Part shown: piece by piece, positions 8,310 through 20,564 of the stretch
How the letters are laid out: every line of letters starts with the position of its first letter
How positions within the stretch are numbered: position 1 is the stretch's first letter
Assembly (NCBI GenBank): GCA_022316685.1
Contig: JAKJHU010001415.1
Location: 1-64,000, forward strand
DNA length: 64,000 nucleotides
Direction: 5' to 3'
Source: Progne subis subis
Taxonomy: Eukaryota > Chordata > Aves > Passeriformes > Hirundinidae
Translations under genes and position numbers: made by a program
Notes under the pieces: model-generated
What the model saw: the letters and a program-made list of their open reading frames with translations, nothing else
Database searches by the model: none
What the model was told of the DNA's origin: nothing

Positions 8310-8639
8310 CAGTCTTTCGCTGAGAGTGGAACGAGACCATAGGACTCCCCCCGCCGTGGTAGCTTCATTATGTATTTATGCTCAGGTCCGGGGTCTGTTG
8401 AATGGATTCTCAAGGTGGAACAATGCCATGATTGCCGTGTCTGGAGAAGGTTTTGGACATGTTAAGTCGGACCGGAACAGATAAGATAGTTGATCTGATC
8501 TAATGATTTGGTCGTAAGTGCGCCCATCTCCCATTCGCCGTTCTTTGTGCATTTCTCTGGAATTGACCTGAAGCAGTTTTTCGGCAGGGATTCTTCCCTT
8601 CCTCGGTACCTCGTGTCCCTCTATGCTGTTTTTGATTCA

Positions 8640-8849
8640 GGTTAACCCTAAACATGCTTTTAGGTTTACCACTCTCAATTTGGACTGAACGCAGATCAAT
8701 TATACATGGTATATTATTATGTTTATTATGGATTAATTACACATCGCAACACAAATTAACTTTAGGTCATTTATCACAAAATACAAGGCTCAGAACAACA
8801 TCCCTAGGCAGCACAGAGTCTGAAATACATGAAAGCTAAAACTTAAGAC
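8640..8849. other. Short AT-rich spacer between LTR and CR1
   Basis: No gene, repeat or RNA recognised. The first few bases could still belong to the LTR. Confidence 0.5.
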
Positions 8850-9062
8850 ATCATTAGGAAGAAATTCTACCCTGGGAGGGTGCTGAGGCAGAGGTTGCCC
8901 AGAGAAGCTGCGGATGCCCCATCCCTGGAAGTGTTCAAGGCCAGGTTAGATGGAACTCTGAGCAACCTGATCTAGTGGAAGATGTCCCTGCCCATGGCAG
9001 AGGGCTTGGAACTACATGAGTTTTAAGGTCTCTTCTAACCCAAATCATGCTATGATATAAGA
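8850..9062 (+). mobile_element. CR1 LINE 3' end fragment
   Basis: Shows the characteristic CR1 3' sequence: gggagggtgctgaggcagag, ccctggaagtgttcaaggcc, then ggtctcttctaacccaaatc ending in an atgatat-type tail. It is truncated at its 5' end, as usual for CR1 insertions in birds, and has no coding capacity. Confidence 0.9.
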
Positions 9063-12000
9063 AAACATTAAAATGGTTTGAGGCACTCCTCTTTCAGAGT
9101 GGGACAGAAATTACAGTCTGGGCCTTCTTTAGAATGAGTGTGATCAGAGCATCACCTTTTTTAGGAATATGAGCATGCAGAGTAACCTTCTCAGGGAGCT
9201 GGAACCTGACAGATTGCCTGCGCTGAACTTACAGAATAGCAAAATACTACAGCAGAAAGAGCTGAAAAGGCTGGGATAAGGCTGTAGGGGATACAGTGAA
9301 GTCTGAAATTCTTCAAAAGAAATGGTGAAATATCATAAGCTCAACCTCTAGCAACAATATGCATGGTCTTAGTGGACCTGTAGCTGTGTAGGTGTCCATA
9401 TTTGCAACTCTGGTGGCAGTGTGTGTTCAAGACCAATTTTTTCTTTTCTCGCTTAAAAAAGATAAAATATCCAGGCAGATTTCACTATCTAGCTTAATTT
9501 CAATCTGTTTTGAACTATTTTTTCTCCTTTTTTTTAAAAGCACCGGGCTTTGAGTGCCTCTGAAAAGACAGTTTTAGAAAGATTATAACCTCCACCCTGC
9601 TTTTGTTAAATAAGAAAACATAGTTACTCACATCTGTTCTCAGAATGTCTGTTGCATAGAGGTGGTTTGAAACACACCTTTATCAGAAGTTGCATTTTAA
9701 TGATACATTTACATGCATCTTCAAAATAATGGCAAGATAAATCTTTTACTTCTCTATATATACTGGATACTCTCTGGGGTAATTTCTAGCAAATTCTGGT
9801 GGTTACTTATATAGTTGGTATATTCTACCTAGAGAAATAAAAAATGTGAAGGAAAAGTTGGAACAAGCAGCTAAAATGGACCCATTTCCTGCCAGATAAT
9901 TTGCCTTTTGTTTGTGAAGCTGATGTAGTCTGGAAGAAGATAATGGACTGGTTTTGCATTGCAGTTCTTTAAAAATTATTACCCTTATCCTCTATTCTGT
10001 TCAACTCTACTATCCCAGTTTAAACAAAATTGAGGTCAAAAGGCCCCTGAATAACCATTTGGTCAGTGACAATACAGGAAACTGATAGTATTTTCTACAA
10101 AACATCGGGTACCAGCTGTCACTTGATGTTTGCCTACTCCACTTCCACGAAATAATTAATCCGGATTGTTATGATTTTCTGAATATTTAAAATTTTGCAT
10201 TTGTCGTGTGAAAGGAGAAAGACATTTTCTTTTTAAAGGGGAAAAAGAGGAAAATAAAATAATGATATCTATACTTGATCTGTTTTCCACTCAGTGCTTT
10301 CACTCTGGAAAATACCTTAATTTTGTTTTCTGCATTCTCAGTTTTTAAGTGCATTTGCAAGTCACAAAAGGTCTTGCTGACAGTGAATTTCTGTGCCAGG
10401 TGTCATTGATTATCCATATTACTATGTTGAAAGAAAAATAAAGCCCAAGTTGCTCAAGTAAGATGTTTCTACCCATACCCACAGTCCCTTTACCCGTGTT
10501 GCATTAGACATTTTTCTCTTCCAGGGGCCAGTCAATCTGAATTTTCAACAATTCCAAAATTCTTAGCACCAGCACCAAATGCTCATAACAAAGAGGAGCT
10601 TTTGACTTGCAGACTGTGAAATTCCTTCCTGAAAGAATGAATGACTCGCTTCACTGTTTGGCTTGTAAGGTGCTGCACGGGTAGCGTTATTTGGATTGAT
10701 ATAATGCCACTCAGCAGATTGCAAAATCCTTCCCACTCGTGGGGAGGCACATGGGAACAGGTTCATTTTTGTTCCTGGAGAGGCAGTAAAATACCGTTCA
10801 GTGGAAAGATTTGAGTGGAGCTTGCAGTCTAACTCAGAAGTCAGGGTTTGGTGGCCTCAAGATGTGGTTACAGACGATGATCAGCGCATTCAGCTGCTGC
10901 TGCTGCCAAATCACCTGGAGGTCCTTGGCCTTTAGAAATGCTTTCTTCCTGCTAATGAAATGATGTTCAGGGGAGGTACCATTGTTTGCATGCCCAGTTC
11001 ATCCAGGATTGATTGGGCCCCTGGTGGAAAGGACAAGTAGCAATTTGGAAGCTAGGGGCACAGAAAGGCTTTAGAGAGAATGAAATGTTAGAAATAACAC
11101 CAAGTTGTTGGCAGCTGTTCGTTCATCCTTCTGTGACAGGAGGCTTCACTGATTCCTGAAAGCAGGTAGGGAGCACTGTTCTCCAGGAAAACAACTCACG
11201 TGATGCTGAGGAGTTTAGAGGATGGATCCCCTAGAGCATGAATTCTGGGATCTGACCTTTGCTGCCTTATTAGCGTCATTGTTAATGGTGTCAGGCACCT
11301 GGCAGGGGATAACTAACTGGGAATTGATCTTAAAGAGTTGGAGTATGCAAATGGAAAGCTCTGTGCAGGTGCTGCCTGCAGTTGCCACCATCTGCTGTCC
11401 TTGCCATCCCCATCCATCCCAACTGCCAGCAAGAGCCACACTCTGCTCCCAAGAAAAGGCTGTGCCTGCTTGGAATCAGATCCCTGAAAGGGTAAACCTC
11501 TGCTAAATTAATTAAGATGTGTTTTTCTGCAAATGACTTTTATTATTTCAGGAGTATTGTTTATTATTTCTGTCCAGAAATCAACTCTGCCATGCCAAGG
11601 CTTTGCTGTATTTAGCAGTAGTTTTTCTGTTACATCAAAGACGGGTTTCTTGAGGTGTTTTGTTGGTTTTTTTTGTGCGTGTGTTGTTGGTTGGTTTTTT
11701 AGTTGGTGAAATTTCACTTTTATTCATTAATTTTAAAATTCAGAATTGATTTATATGTTTATAGTGATTAAAAAAAAAAAAGCTCATGTTTGTGAAACAG
11801 CTTCTAGATACTGAACATACTCTTTTTTTAAGTATGTGTAGAATGAATAGAGAAAGACTTGAATTAGAAAACAGTGTTTTCAGGCAATTAGATACTAACT
11901 TCAGACGCTTTAACTGCAAAACCTGTTAATGAGTGCACTGTGTACCCACCAACATTGTCAGTGTTAGCCCTAATAAGATACAAGGCAATAGCAACTCAGC

Positions 12001-13744
12001 AACTTTAATATTTAAAGGGGAATGAGCTCCTGGCACATGATAACTTAAAGAATTGTCCTTCCCTTTCCTGGGATATACATCAGTGTCACTTTCGTGGCAG
12101 TTAAAGGGCAGGGTAACAAAGTGAAAAATGACAGCTCAGTCCTCAAAGTGAAAAAGTATTTGGCCTGTATGGCCAAGAAATGATGTGATGGGACATGGCA
12201 GAAGACTGACCTCAGCAAATTGAATGGCAGGGGTGGCACTGATCTTACTAGGCTGCCAGAATGTCGTTTGTAAGCTACTAGCTGCGCTGATGCTGTACTT
12301 TGTGGAGGAAAATTGGTTGAACTGCTTCTCCTGTTGTGTTTGTCTGTTCCCTGCTCTCACAGCTCTCTAAGTGCTACCCATTGCAGAGTATGAGTCACAG
12401 AGAGGGAGTTTTCTAGGATAAAGTATCATCATCTTTGTTGTCCTGTATTTATTGAGGTGATAGCCCAGGGGCATTATTTTAATGATGCACAAATCTTCCT
12501 AATCAGTTTACTGTCCTACTTTTTACATTCTGTTTGTCATATTGCAAGAGAGAGATCTTGCTCTCTTCCCATTCCCAAAGGCCTGTTGATTTTTGTTGAG
12601 AAAGGTCTGGGATCATTAATTTTTTTAAAGCTGGACACTGGTCAGCAGTATCTAAAAGTTTTCCATCTTTAGGAAAATGAGTTTGCACTCTTTACAGTGG
12701 TTATCAGTCCTATCAGTTCTGACTTTTTGCTCTGCTAGATATAAAGTATGACCTGAAATGTTGCTCTCTCCCCATTCAGTGTAAACAGTGCATTTTAGAG
12801 CTGTCAAGTCTGTGTATTATGCTCCTGCCCATGTGCTTTTATTTATCTTTATGAAAAACTTTTGAAGTTCTCACTAATAAATCAGGAATGCAGCAACTAG
12901 TTTAGAAAAGTACAAATCTTGGCAGTTTTATTGGTTCCATAATTTACCCAGTCTGTCTGGTTAATGCCAACAAAACTGCCTATCTTTGGGATGATTTTCT
13001 AGTCAGCATCTCAAATATATGCCTGTCTTAAAAAGATGAGGGGTAAAGTACCTTAAATATAAAATATATAAATATAAAAATACCTCTACTCAGTATTTGT
13101 GTAATTGAATTATTAATTTGTGACATACTTTTATAGTGGTCCAGGTGAAAACACAGAATCACTGCCAACCCCAAAGCTTGGTGTTAACTGAGTTTGGAAT
13201 GCTTTAACATTCCATGTATTTTTTTAACATCAGAGACCTCACAAGTCCTTTAAACTATGTCGGGAGAGTAAATGGTGAGGAAGTGCTTTTATCAGCTCAT
13301 TGTACAGCATGCCATTTATAATTCACACATATATAATGTTATCTACACATCGACCCTGGGGGCACCTTGCAAAGGCCCCATTCTCTTCAGGGCCCCCAGT
13401 GGGGTGGTAAGTAGGTGTGTCTGATGACTGAGAGAGGAGGATGTGAATCTATTGTTTGTACCTGTACATGGCACTTTCACACAAACACTTCAACACTGCC
13501 CAGCTTCATGCATGCCATTCGTCACAGCTTGGATTTAAGCAGGTTTTCTTTTTTTTTTTTTCTTGAAACTGCATCACAGTTGCCGCAGTTTCTCTGCATG
13601 CTGTTAGACGGTTATGATGCAAGCAGGAAAACACGGGGATAAAATCAGTTTAAAGAGGTAAACACCCCTTTCCTGATGTGCTGCTTTGTGGCAAACTTGA
13701 GGAAGGATTATACCATTCTATCACTTTAAAGTTGTAGAAGAAAA
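9063..13744. other. Non-coding, AT-rich host DNA
   Basis: Only short scattered ORFs without ATG-anchored coding signs or recognisable domains. No RNA gene was seen. T-rich runs occur around 9525-9540 and 11640-11700. Likely intergenic or intronic. Confidence 0.6.
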
Positions 13745-13830
13745 GATCATAAAACCATAGAACAGGTTTGGGTTTGAAGGGACTTTTAAGATCATCTAGT
13801 TCCAACCCCCAATCAGCCAGTCACTGTGAA
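13745..13830 (-). mobile_element. CR1 LINE 3' end fragment, inverted
   Basis: The plus strand reads aaaaccatagaacaggtttg, then gaagggacttttaagatcat and ccaaccccc. This is the reverse complement of the CR1 3' terminus. Only about 85 bp are recognisable. Confidence 0.8.
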
Positions 13831-14236
13831 AATGTAGAAACTACTCTGTAGAATACATAGAATGCATAGAAACCATTATAGCCAAGTCAAATTGTGTTCT
13901 CTGATGGCAATATTTTGGGTTTTGATGTCTGTTGGTTGAGAATGTCATGTTTACAGCAATACAGAAATCTGTTGTGTTTGAATGAAACTTAACCCAGGGC
14001 TTAATTTTCTGTTTGCCTTCAGTTGTGTATGGCCTGGAAAGGATTCAATGTGTCTGTTGGCTTTGTAAGTGCAGAATCAGTTTCTAGTGTTCTTGGTGGA
14101 GCAGATTCAACATCAAAAGGAACAGTCAAAGTAAAGAGTACGCAGCATTGGTAGGTGAAGATCTGTTGGATGCCCATGACTGTAACCACTTCAAGTCAGG
14201 AAGATGTCAAGAAAACAACTGACTAAAAGCATGCTT

Positions 14237-14285
14237 TATTATTATCATTATTATTATTACTATTATTATTACTATTGTTATTTTT
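14237..14285. repeat. Imperfect (ATT)n microsatellite
   Basis: Repeated tta/att triplets with interruptions by c. Confidence 0.85.
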
Positions 14286-16876
14286 GATGGTTTCCATGGT
14301 GGCAAGGCCTCCCACTCTTGGTGCTTTCACCTTTTGTATTTTTTTCCCCAGAAACTTCAATGTTTTCAGTCCTGGCAGGAGAGCTCAAAGTAGCTTGGAG
14401 GTAGCTTGGAGTTTAGACTAAAGTCTAGTAAAATACTCAAGTATTCTCTGAAGTATATGGTTAGATCTATACCATGCTCAGTCCTGTAGTTGACTGGTGA
14501 GGTGGTAAAGGAGATCCCCGAGCTGCACATCCCCTAAGGCCAGAGTTATCTGCTGCAATTCCAGGCTTCTTTAAGAGTCTCAGCTTCTTCCAGCCTGTAT
14601 GTGCACCTGGGCATGGAAAAAAAAATGGTGACACGTGGCTAACACGAGTAAGTTTTTCATCATCAACCACCCAAAGTCATGGGAGGAGAGCTGAAGTTAA
14701 AGGCAATTACCAGGTGCCCTTGGGGATTGGAATGTCACTTGAAAGACTTACGCTGATTTACTGCTTGCTTATTTTCCTCTCTTTTTTCCTCATGTTTCTT
14801 CCTTTCCCACATACCAGCAGAATTCTCAGTGGTTTAAACCCTGCAATGCAATAAAGCAACCCTTCAGTTCAGGAAAGAAATGTTTCCTATAGTGTTTGCT
14901 CGAGGGAAGTTATCAAGGCTTCCCGTATTTCTGGGTGGGGACTTGGGTGGTGGCATTTAAATTATAAAGAGGAATCCATGGATAATTGAAAATGGTTCTT
15001 TTTGCTACTGACTGCACCTGGAAGAAGCAGTGATAATGATAATTAAGGCTTGCTGTACACTTGTGTACAATAAATCACTGTTGTGCCGTGCTTTTTACCT
15101 GCGTTTCTATTAAGAAGAGAACAATGCAGTGTCGTTTTCGGTGATGCTCTGAAGACCACAGTGACAGGGATTGCCATCTGGACCAAAGCAATAGGTAGTC
15201 CCACTTTCTCCCCTGATAGCTGCACAACCTGAAACTCAAGATTGTTTCTCTTTTTAAAACATTAGGACATCAATGCAAGCTAATCACTTGATCCCCCAAC
15301 CTTGGCTAATAGCCAGTGTTTCTCAGTGCTGCTTTCCTGCAGGTGGTGTAGCCAGGACCTGGTTTTTTGGTTTTTTTTTTCCCTCAGTGACAAGGTTTCA
15401 TGTGCCATTTCAGCCTAACATCAACAATTTGTACTAACAACTTCCTGAGGGGGAAGGCTTAAGGTTGCTGTGAATTTTTGTTACGATGCAATCAAAAATG
15501 GATGATTAGACAGAGAGAGGGAACTGATATTAATCAGTCAACAGTTCCAGCCTGAGAAATCATCACAGAGATCATCTTCCCTTGCATTTTAACATCACAA
15601 CAAGAATTTTCCTTTGAAGTATGAATGGTAGCCTTGAGGCACTTTGAAGCCACTTATACACCGCCTTTCCGTGTTGCAGATTTTGGTAAAAATTGCTTTG
15701 GGGGATTTTTGAGACTTGTAGATGAATTTCTGCTGCTGCATTTGAGTCAAATATATTGTCTTGGCATGCAATTGAATTTCAGAAACAGAGATGTGAGTGA
15801 CTTGGGAGCGTTTAAGTATCAAAGTTTTAATGGATTTTCTTCATTTTACAGATTTAATCACCACGTAGTAGGCATGTAATTGATTTTTAAGCATATTTCA
15901 TTATTGACGCAAGTTGGGAGTTTATTTTAAAAATCAGTGCTGTGATATGGCCACGTGTCATTCTGCCGCTCTCTGCAATTTGTGTAGGGCTGGGGCTTGA
16001 TCACTGCTTTGTATTAATTCAATGAATTAATTGGGCATGGTTTACATGAAAAACACTCTGCTGTCTAAAGTTGCTTCATAATTTTTGAGTATCTGAAAGA
16101 GAGAAGATAAAAGGTGATGAGTTGAATTTGCTAAAGTAGTGAATGAGAGAAGCAGAGCAGCTTTGCCATCACTGCTGTGCACTGACAGTGGAATGGGTTC
16201 AGATTTCATCCCCAACACCCAGAAATCCACTGTCAACATCACAGCATGAGACAGTATAATTTTCAGATCTCAGAAAAAGCCCTTTACATCTCATCTCTCC
16301 ATCACTTATCATTCCTTCTAAAACTGCACTGCTGGGTATTTTTCCCTGATTTTTTTTCCCCCCTACATGGGTTTCTGCCACCATTTCTGGCACTGGCTGA
16401 GATTTTAGAGATGGAGGGGGAGGAAAAAAAAAACCCAGCCTATCGAATTCACTTTCTTCAAAGTTCTGGTCTCTGTTTTGGGTAGTAAATTGATAGTACA
16501 AAAGAGAATTTAATTTTTTTACTGTTCATAGCTTTACTTGAGCCTATGAAATATAGGTAGATAAATAGCAGTCAATGTCTATAAAAGTCTTGAGTAAGAG
16601 TGAAAAAATGGATAAAATAATTTTGCATAGGGGATGGTTTGGTAAAAAATAGCCAAGCAAAGGAGGTTGGTGATGAATGATTAGAAGGAAATTGAGACAT
16701 TTATCCCCAGGGCAGGAAGAGGGAATGGTTGGATGTAGGAAATGATTTGGAGGATTAACTGCAGTTTGAAGAAAGGGAGGAGAGGGAAAATAACTGACAA
16801 TAGTTTGCAGCAATGATTTGTATCACAAAAATAGTGTTTCCAACCAATTCTTCCCATCCAGAGGTTTCCAGGATAT

Positions 16877-16881
16877 AAGGA
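16877..16881. other. Target site duplication of ERV-L copy A (left)
   Basis: The bases aagga directly precede the LTR and are repeated exactly at 23672-23676 after the other LTR. This is a 5-bp duplication made by integrase. Confidence 0.9.
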
Positions 16882-17588
16882 TGCCTTGGTTTGAAAAAAG
16901 ACAGTTGTCTGCTAAGGAGAGGCAAGCCTCTCCAGGAAATAAGGAATTCAAATCTTTCCCTCCGTGTTATTATAATTTAGAAGATTAAAAAAACAAACAA
17001 ACAAACAAAAAAAAAAAACCAAAACACCTTTCAATCAGAGCTATAGGGAAAAGGAATAACAGTCCTTTACTAGTAAATATAACAGGACAGACAAACAACA
17101 ACAGCACTTATAATAACAGTAAAACAGAACCAAGGAACTCTGAGGGCAAACGGTGGCAAAGTCCGTCGCCGATGGCTGCAAGCTGGAAGCGATGGATTTG
17201 TCCTCAGCAGGCAGGGGGGTGCCCTGGCAGATGGAGTGGGCAGTGCCGGAGAACCCGCAGCGGCTGGACCCCGGGCTGACCCAAAATCCAGCAGGGTAAC
17301 GAAGAAACTCCGAATTCCTGGGCACTCCAACAGATGATAGAATTCCCAGGACCAAACTCCTCCGTTAGCTGTGGACTCCAGGCAGCTACTCCGTAGCCCG
17401 ACCGTCCTCCCCGGGAAAAACCAAGAGAAGTGAGCCCACTCCTTAGTTCTCCTGGGAGCCTCCTCCCTCCCCCAAAACCAAGTGATCAACTTCTTTTGTC
17501 AGGTTAAGCACCGCTTAACTACCCCTACTTAAAAATCTAGCAACTCAAGGTGGGGGAAAAATTCTACAGGAGAACTTAACCCTCAACA
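16882..17588 (-). repeat. ERV-L copy A 3' LTR
   Basis: 707 bp. In proviral sense it starts TGTTGAGGGTTAAG and ends CAAACCAAGGCA. Near the end in proviral sense is a T/G-rich simple stretch (plus-strand (AAAC)n at about 16987-17020). No canonical AATAAA was found, so the polyadenylation signal is unclear. Confidence 0.95.
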
Positions 17589-17616
17589 TTATCCACCCCG
17601 AATTTTTTCCCACCCT
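17589..17616 (-). other. Polypurine tract of ERV-L copy A
   Basis: The minus strand reads purine-rich AGGGTGGGAAAAAATTCGGG then GTGGATAA, directly before the 3' LTR. It would prime plus-strand DNA synthesis. The same tract is at 36025-36051 in copy B. Confidence 0.75.
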
Positions 17617-17633
17617 AACGTATTATTTTGAAT

Positions 17634-18677
17634 TTAAACCTTTAAATAATATACATATATATACACTGTGAATATAAATACAGACACAGTCACAGTATTC
17701 ACCGAAAAACAAGGTCCCCTTGAGGTATGCAGCGGGTCTCTCCATCCTTTTGCATCACCCACCATGTGCAGGCCAGGTCCCTGAGCAACAACAACCCCAC
17801 GAGCGGGATTGTCTTTGCTGGAGGCAGAATTAATCCAGACAGTTTTTCCCAGCATTCCTCTCATGTGTACCACTGGAACCTTATCTCCATCTCTTGTTCT
17901 CAGGGGTTCAGACTGGGCAGGGCCTGCTCGGTTGGTGGAACCTCGAGTGTTCACTAACCAGGTGGCCTTTGCTAAATTAATCTCCCAGTTCTTGAAAGTC
18001 CCCCCACCCAGTGCCTTCAAAGTGGTTTTAAGCAGGCCATTGCACCGTTCAACTTTCCCGGCTGCTGGCGCATGATAAGGAATATGGTACACCCACTCAA
18101 TGCCATGTTCTCTAGCCCAGGTGTTAATAAGGCTGTTCTTGAAATGAGTCCCGTTGTCAGACTCAATCCTCTCAGGGGTACCATGTCTCCACAGGATTTG
18201 CTTTTCAAGGCCCAGGATGGTGTTCCGGGCAGTAGCGTGAGGCACAGGGTAGGTCTCCAACCATCCAGTGGTGGCTTCAACCATGGTCAGCACATAGCGC
18301 TTGCCTTGGCGGGTTTGGGGAAGGGTGATGTAGTCAATCTGCCAGGCTTCCCCGTACTTATATTTGGACCATCGTCCGCCATACCATAGGGGCTTCACCT
18401 GCTTGGCCTCTTTGATGGTAGCACACGTCTCACAGTCATGGATAACCTGAGAAATACTGTCCATGGTTAGATCCACCCCTCGGTCTCGTGCCCACTTATA
18501 GGTGGCATCTCTGCCCTGATGGCCTGAGGCATCATGGGCCCATCGAGCTAGGAACAACTCTCCCTTGTGTTCCCAATCTAAGTCTATCTTTGACACCTCT
18601 ATCTTTGCAACTTGATCTACCTGCTCGTTGTTTCGTTTACTGTCCATGGTTAGATCCACCCTCGGTCTCGTGCCCAC
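17634..18677 (-). pseudogene. pol: ERV-L copy A integrase, with internal duplication and terminal frameshift
   Basis: The open frame contains part of the upstream duplicated segment, then a full integrase: zinc-binding HDASGH and CETC, then the catalytic core with WQIDYITLP (Asp), RIESDNGTHF (Asp) and GKVERCNG (Glu) in a D-D-35-E layout. Near 17771 an extra G relative to copy B shifts the frame in the last ~30 codons, so the normal tail is replaced and the frame runs on to 17634. At the other end the frame starts inside a 183-bp tandem duplication (18457-18821). The core motifs are intact, but the protein is cut off from RT by frameshifts. Confidence 0.85.
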
Positions 18678-18821
18678 TTATAGGTGGCATCTCTGCCCTG
18701 ATGGCCTGAGGCATCATGGGCCCATCGAGCTAGGAACAACTCTCCCTTGTGTTCCCAATCTAAGTCTATCTTTGACACCTCTATCTTTGCAGCTTGATCT
18801 ACCTGCTCGTTGTTTCGGTGC
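18457..18821. repeat. 183-bp tandem duplication inside copy A pol
   Basis: The segment starting actgtccatggttagatcc occurs twice, at about 18457-18639 and 18640-18821; copy B has it once. The second unit lacks one C in a CCCC run near 18658. The unit is 61 codons long, so only that deletion breaks the frame. The duplicated protein region spans the RNase H tail and the integrase zinc domain. Confidence 0.92.
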
Positions 18822-18942
18822 TCCTCATTAGCCTGACTCTTGGGGACATGGGCATCTACATGACGGACTTTGACAGGTAGCTTCTCTACCCTAGTGGCAA
18901 TGTCCTTCCACTCATCTGCAGCCCAGATTGGCTTTCCTCTAC
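18650..18942 (-). pseudogene. pol: ERV-L copy A RNase H/integrase linker in a shifted frame
   Basis: After an extra A at 18943 (absent in copy B) the pol reading continues in another frame, with GKPIWAADEWKD through HDASGHQGRD, until it stops at 18650 inside the duplication. This joins the RT-RNase H frame and the integrase frame only through two frameshifts. Confidence 0.8.
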
Positions 18943-20561
18943 AGCTGCCAATTGGCCTTTTTCCACCTGTCCAGCCAACCCCACAGAGCATTGGCCACCA
19001 TCCACGAATCAGTGTAGAGGTAGAGCTTTGGCCACTTCTCTCTTTCAGCAATGTCCAGGGCCAGTTGAACAGCTTTGAGTTCAGCAAGTTGGCTTGACCC
19101 ACCTTCTCCTTCAGTGGCTTCTGCAACCTGTCGTGTGGGGCTCCATACAGCTGCTTTCCACTTCCGGTTCAACCCTACGATGCGGGAGGATCCATCAGTG
19201 AAAAGAGCATAGTGTGTTTCTTCTGCTGGTAGTTGGTTGTATGGTGGACCCTCTTCTGCACGTGTCACTTGTTCCTGCTCCTCTTCATCTGTGAGACCAA
19301 AGTTCTCACCTTCCGGCCAGTTTGTAATTATCTCCAAAATCCCAGGGCAATTTGGGTTTCCAATGCGGGCGCGCTGAGTGATGAGGGCAATCCATTTGCT
19401 CCACGTGGCGTCGGTGGCGTGATGAGTGGAGGGAACCTTTCCTTTAAACATCCACCCCAGCACCGGTAGTCGAGGTGCCAGCAGGAGTTGTGCTTCTGTG
19501 CCAATCACCTCTGAGGCAGCTTGAACTCCTTCATAGGCGGCCAAGATTTCCTTCTCTGTTGGAGTGTAGTTGGCTTCGGACCCTCTGTAGCTTCGGCTCC
19601 AGAATCCCAGTGGTCGGACCCAAGTCTCCCCAGGCACCTTCTGCCAAAGGCTCCAGGACAGGCCATTGTTCCCGGCTGCTGAGTAGAGCACATTCTTCAC
19701 ATCTGGTCCCGTCCTGACTGGGCCAAGGGCTACTGCATGAGCGATCTCCTGTTTGATCTGGGCAAAGGCTTGTTGCTGTTCAGGGCCCCAGTGGAAATCG
19801 TTCTTCTTGCGGGTGACCAGGTAGAGAGGGCTCACAATCTGGCTGTACTCAGGAATGTGCATTCTCCAGAAACCTATGGCGCCTAGGAAAGCTTGTGTTT
19901 CCTTCTTGCTGGTCGGTGGAGACATTGCGGTGATCTTATTGATGACCTCAGTTGGAATCTGCCGCCGTCCATCTTGCCACTTTACTCCCAGGAACTGGAT
20001 CTCTCGGGCAGGTCCCTTGACCTTGCTCTGCTTGATGGCAAAACCAGCTTTCAGGAGAATTTGGATGATCTTCTCTCCTTTCTCAAACACTTCCATTGCC
20101 GTGTTCCCCCACACAATGATGTCATCGATATACTGTAGGTGCTCCGGAGCCTCACCCTTTTCCAGTGCAGCCTGGATCAGTCCATGGCAGATGGTGGGGC
20201 TGTGTTTCCACCCCTGGGGCAGTCGGTTCCAGGTGTACTGCACGCCCCTCCAGGTGAAAGCAAACTGAGGCCTGCATTCTGCAGCCAGAGGAATGGAGAA
20301 AGATGCGTTAGCAATGTCAATGGTGGCGTACCATTTTGCTGCCTTGGACTCCAGCTCGTACTGGAGTTCCAGCATGTCCGGCACAGCAGAGCTCAATGGT
20401 GGAGTCACTTCGTTCAAGGCACGGTAGTCCACAGTCAATCTCCATTCTCCGTCAGACTTGCGCACAGGCCAGATGGGGCTGTTGAAGGGTGAGTGGGTTT
20501 TGCTGACCACCCCTTGGCTCTCCAGCTCACGGATCATCTTGTGGATGGGGATCACGGCATC
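18939..20561 (-). pseudogene. pol: ERV-L copy A reverse transcriptase and RNase H
   Basis: A frame of about 540 codons follows the in-frame TGA at 20562-20564. RT motifs are in order: WPVRKSDGEWRLTVDYRALN, first catalytic Asp in ATIDIANA, RLPQGW, then LQYIDDIIVWG with the second and third Asp. RNase H follows with LFTDGSSR (Asp), QLAELKAVQ (Glu) and LYTDSWMV (Asp). The frame ends at 18939, three codons after an extra A at 18943 compared with copy B. The enzyme part is otherwise intact. It copies the retroviral RNA in the cytoplasmic core after Gag-Pol readthrough. Confidence 0.92.
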
Positions 20562-20564
20562 TCA
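20562..20564 (-). promoter_or_regulatory. In-frame UGA between protease and RT (copy A)
   Basis: The protease frame ends QYRTN-TGA and RT continues in the same frame (DAVIPIHKM). The same stop in the same context is at 38812-38814 in copy B. It is either a family-wide readthrough stop or a shared CGA to TGA mutation. Confidence 0.75.

Larger units (their letters stand above)
1518..8639 (-). mobile_element. Class I (gammaretrovirus-like) endogenous retrovirus, decayed, no 3' LTR in window
   Basis: From high to low coordinates the minus strand carries a 5' LTR, primer binding site, leader, gag, pol (protease, RT, RNase H, integrase) and a short ORF cluster. Gag and pol lie in one frame separated by a UAG, which is the gammaretroviral arrangement. 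RT has a YVDD box and nucleocapsid has a single CCHC knuckle. Several nonsense codons and frameshifts break gag and pol, and the protease active-site triplet is lost, so the copy is defective. No env with signal peptide, fusion peptide or transmembrane domain is visible. The 3' LTR would lie left of the window or has been lost. The left limit is set at the edge of the tandem array and is uncertain. Confidence 0.9.
8117..8639 (-). repeat. Class I ERV 5' LTR
   Basis: The LTR ends beside the primer binding site at the plus-strand TG of 8117-8118. In proviral sense it has a TATAAAA box (plus 8303-8309) and an AATAAAA polyadenylation signal (plus 8161-8167), about 140 nt apart, so U3, R and U5 can be placed. 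The outer edge is less certain: a terminal CA occurs at 8638-8639, with another candidate near 8655. No second copy is in the window, so the ends cannot be checked by pairing. Confidence 0.7.
13831..16881. other. Non-coding host DNA with an ATT microsatellite
   Basis: No convincing coding exon. An imperfect (ATT)n run lies at 14237-14285. The block around 15600-16040 has homeodomain-like TAATTA/TTAATT words and moderate complexity, but no conservation can be judged from one sequence. Confidence 0.55.

Noticed and set aside
17041..17489. ORFs of 104-139 codons in the ERV-L LTRs (also at 23127-23572 and 35515-35802)
   Set aside because: They lie within LTRs in overlapping frames and change or shorten between copies because of indels; no domain is visible.
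17589..17720. Hidden env between pol and the 3' LTR of the ERV-L copies
   Set aside because: Only about 110-150 bp are available in both copies and they contain just the polypurine tract and AT-rich sequence.
19855..20268. Plus-strand ORFs up to 137 codons across pol of copy A (also 38105-38518 in copy B)
   Set aside because: They are antisense shadows of the conserved RT frame.
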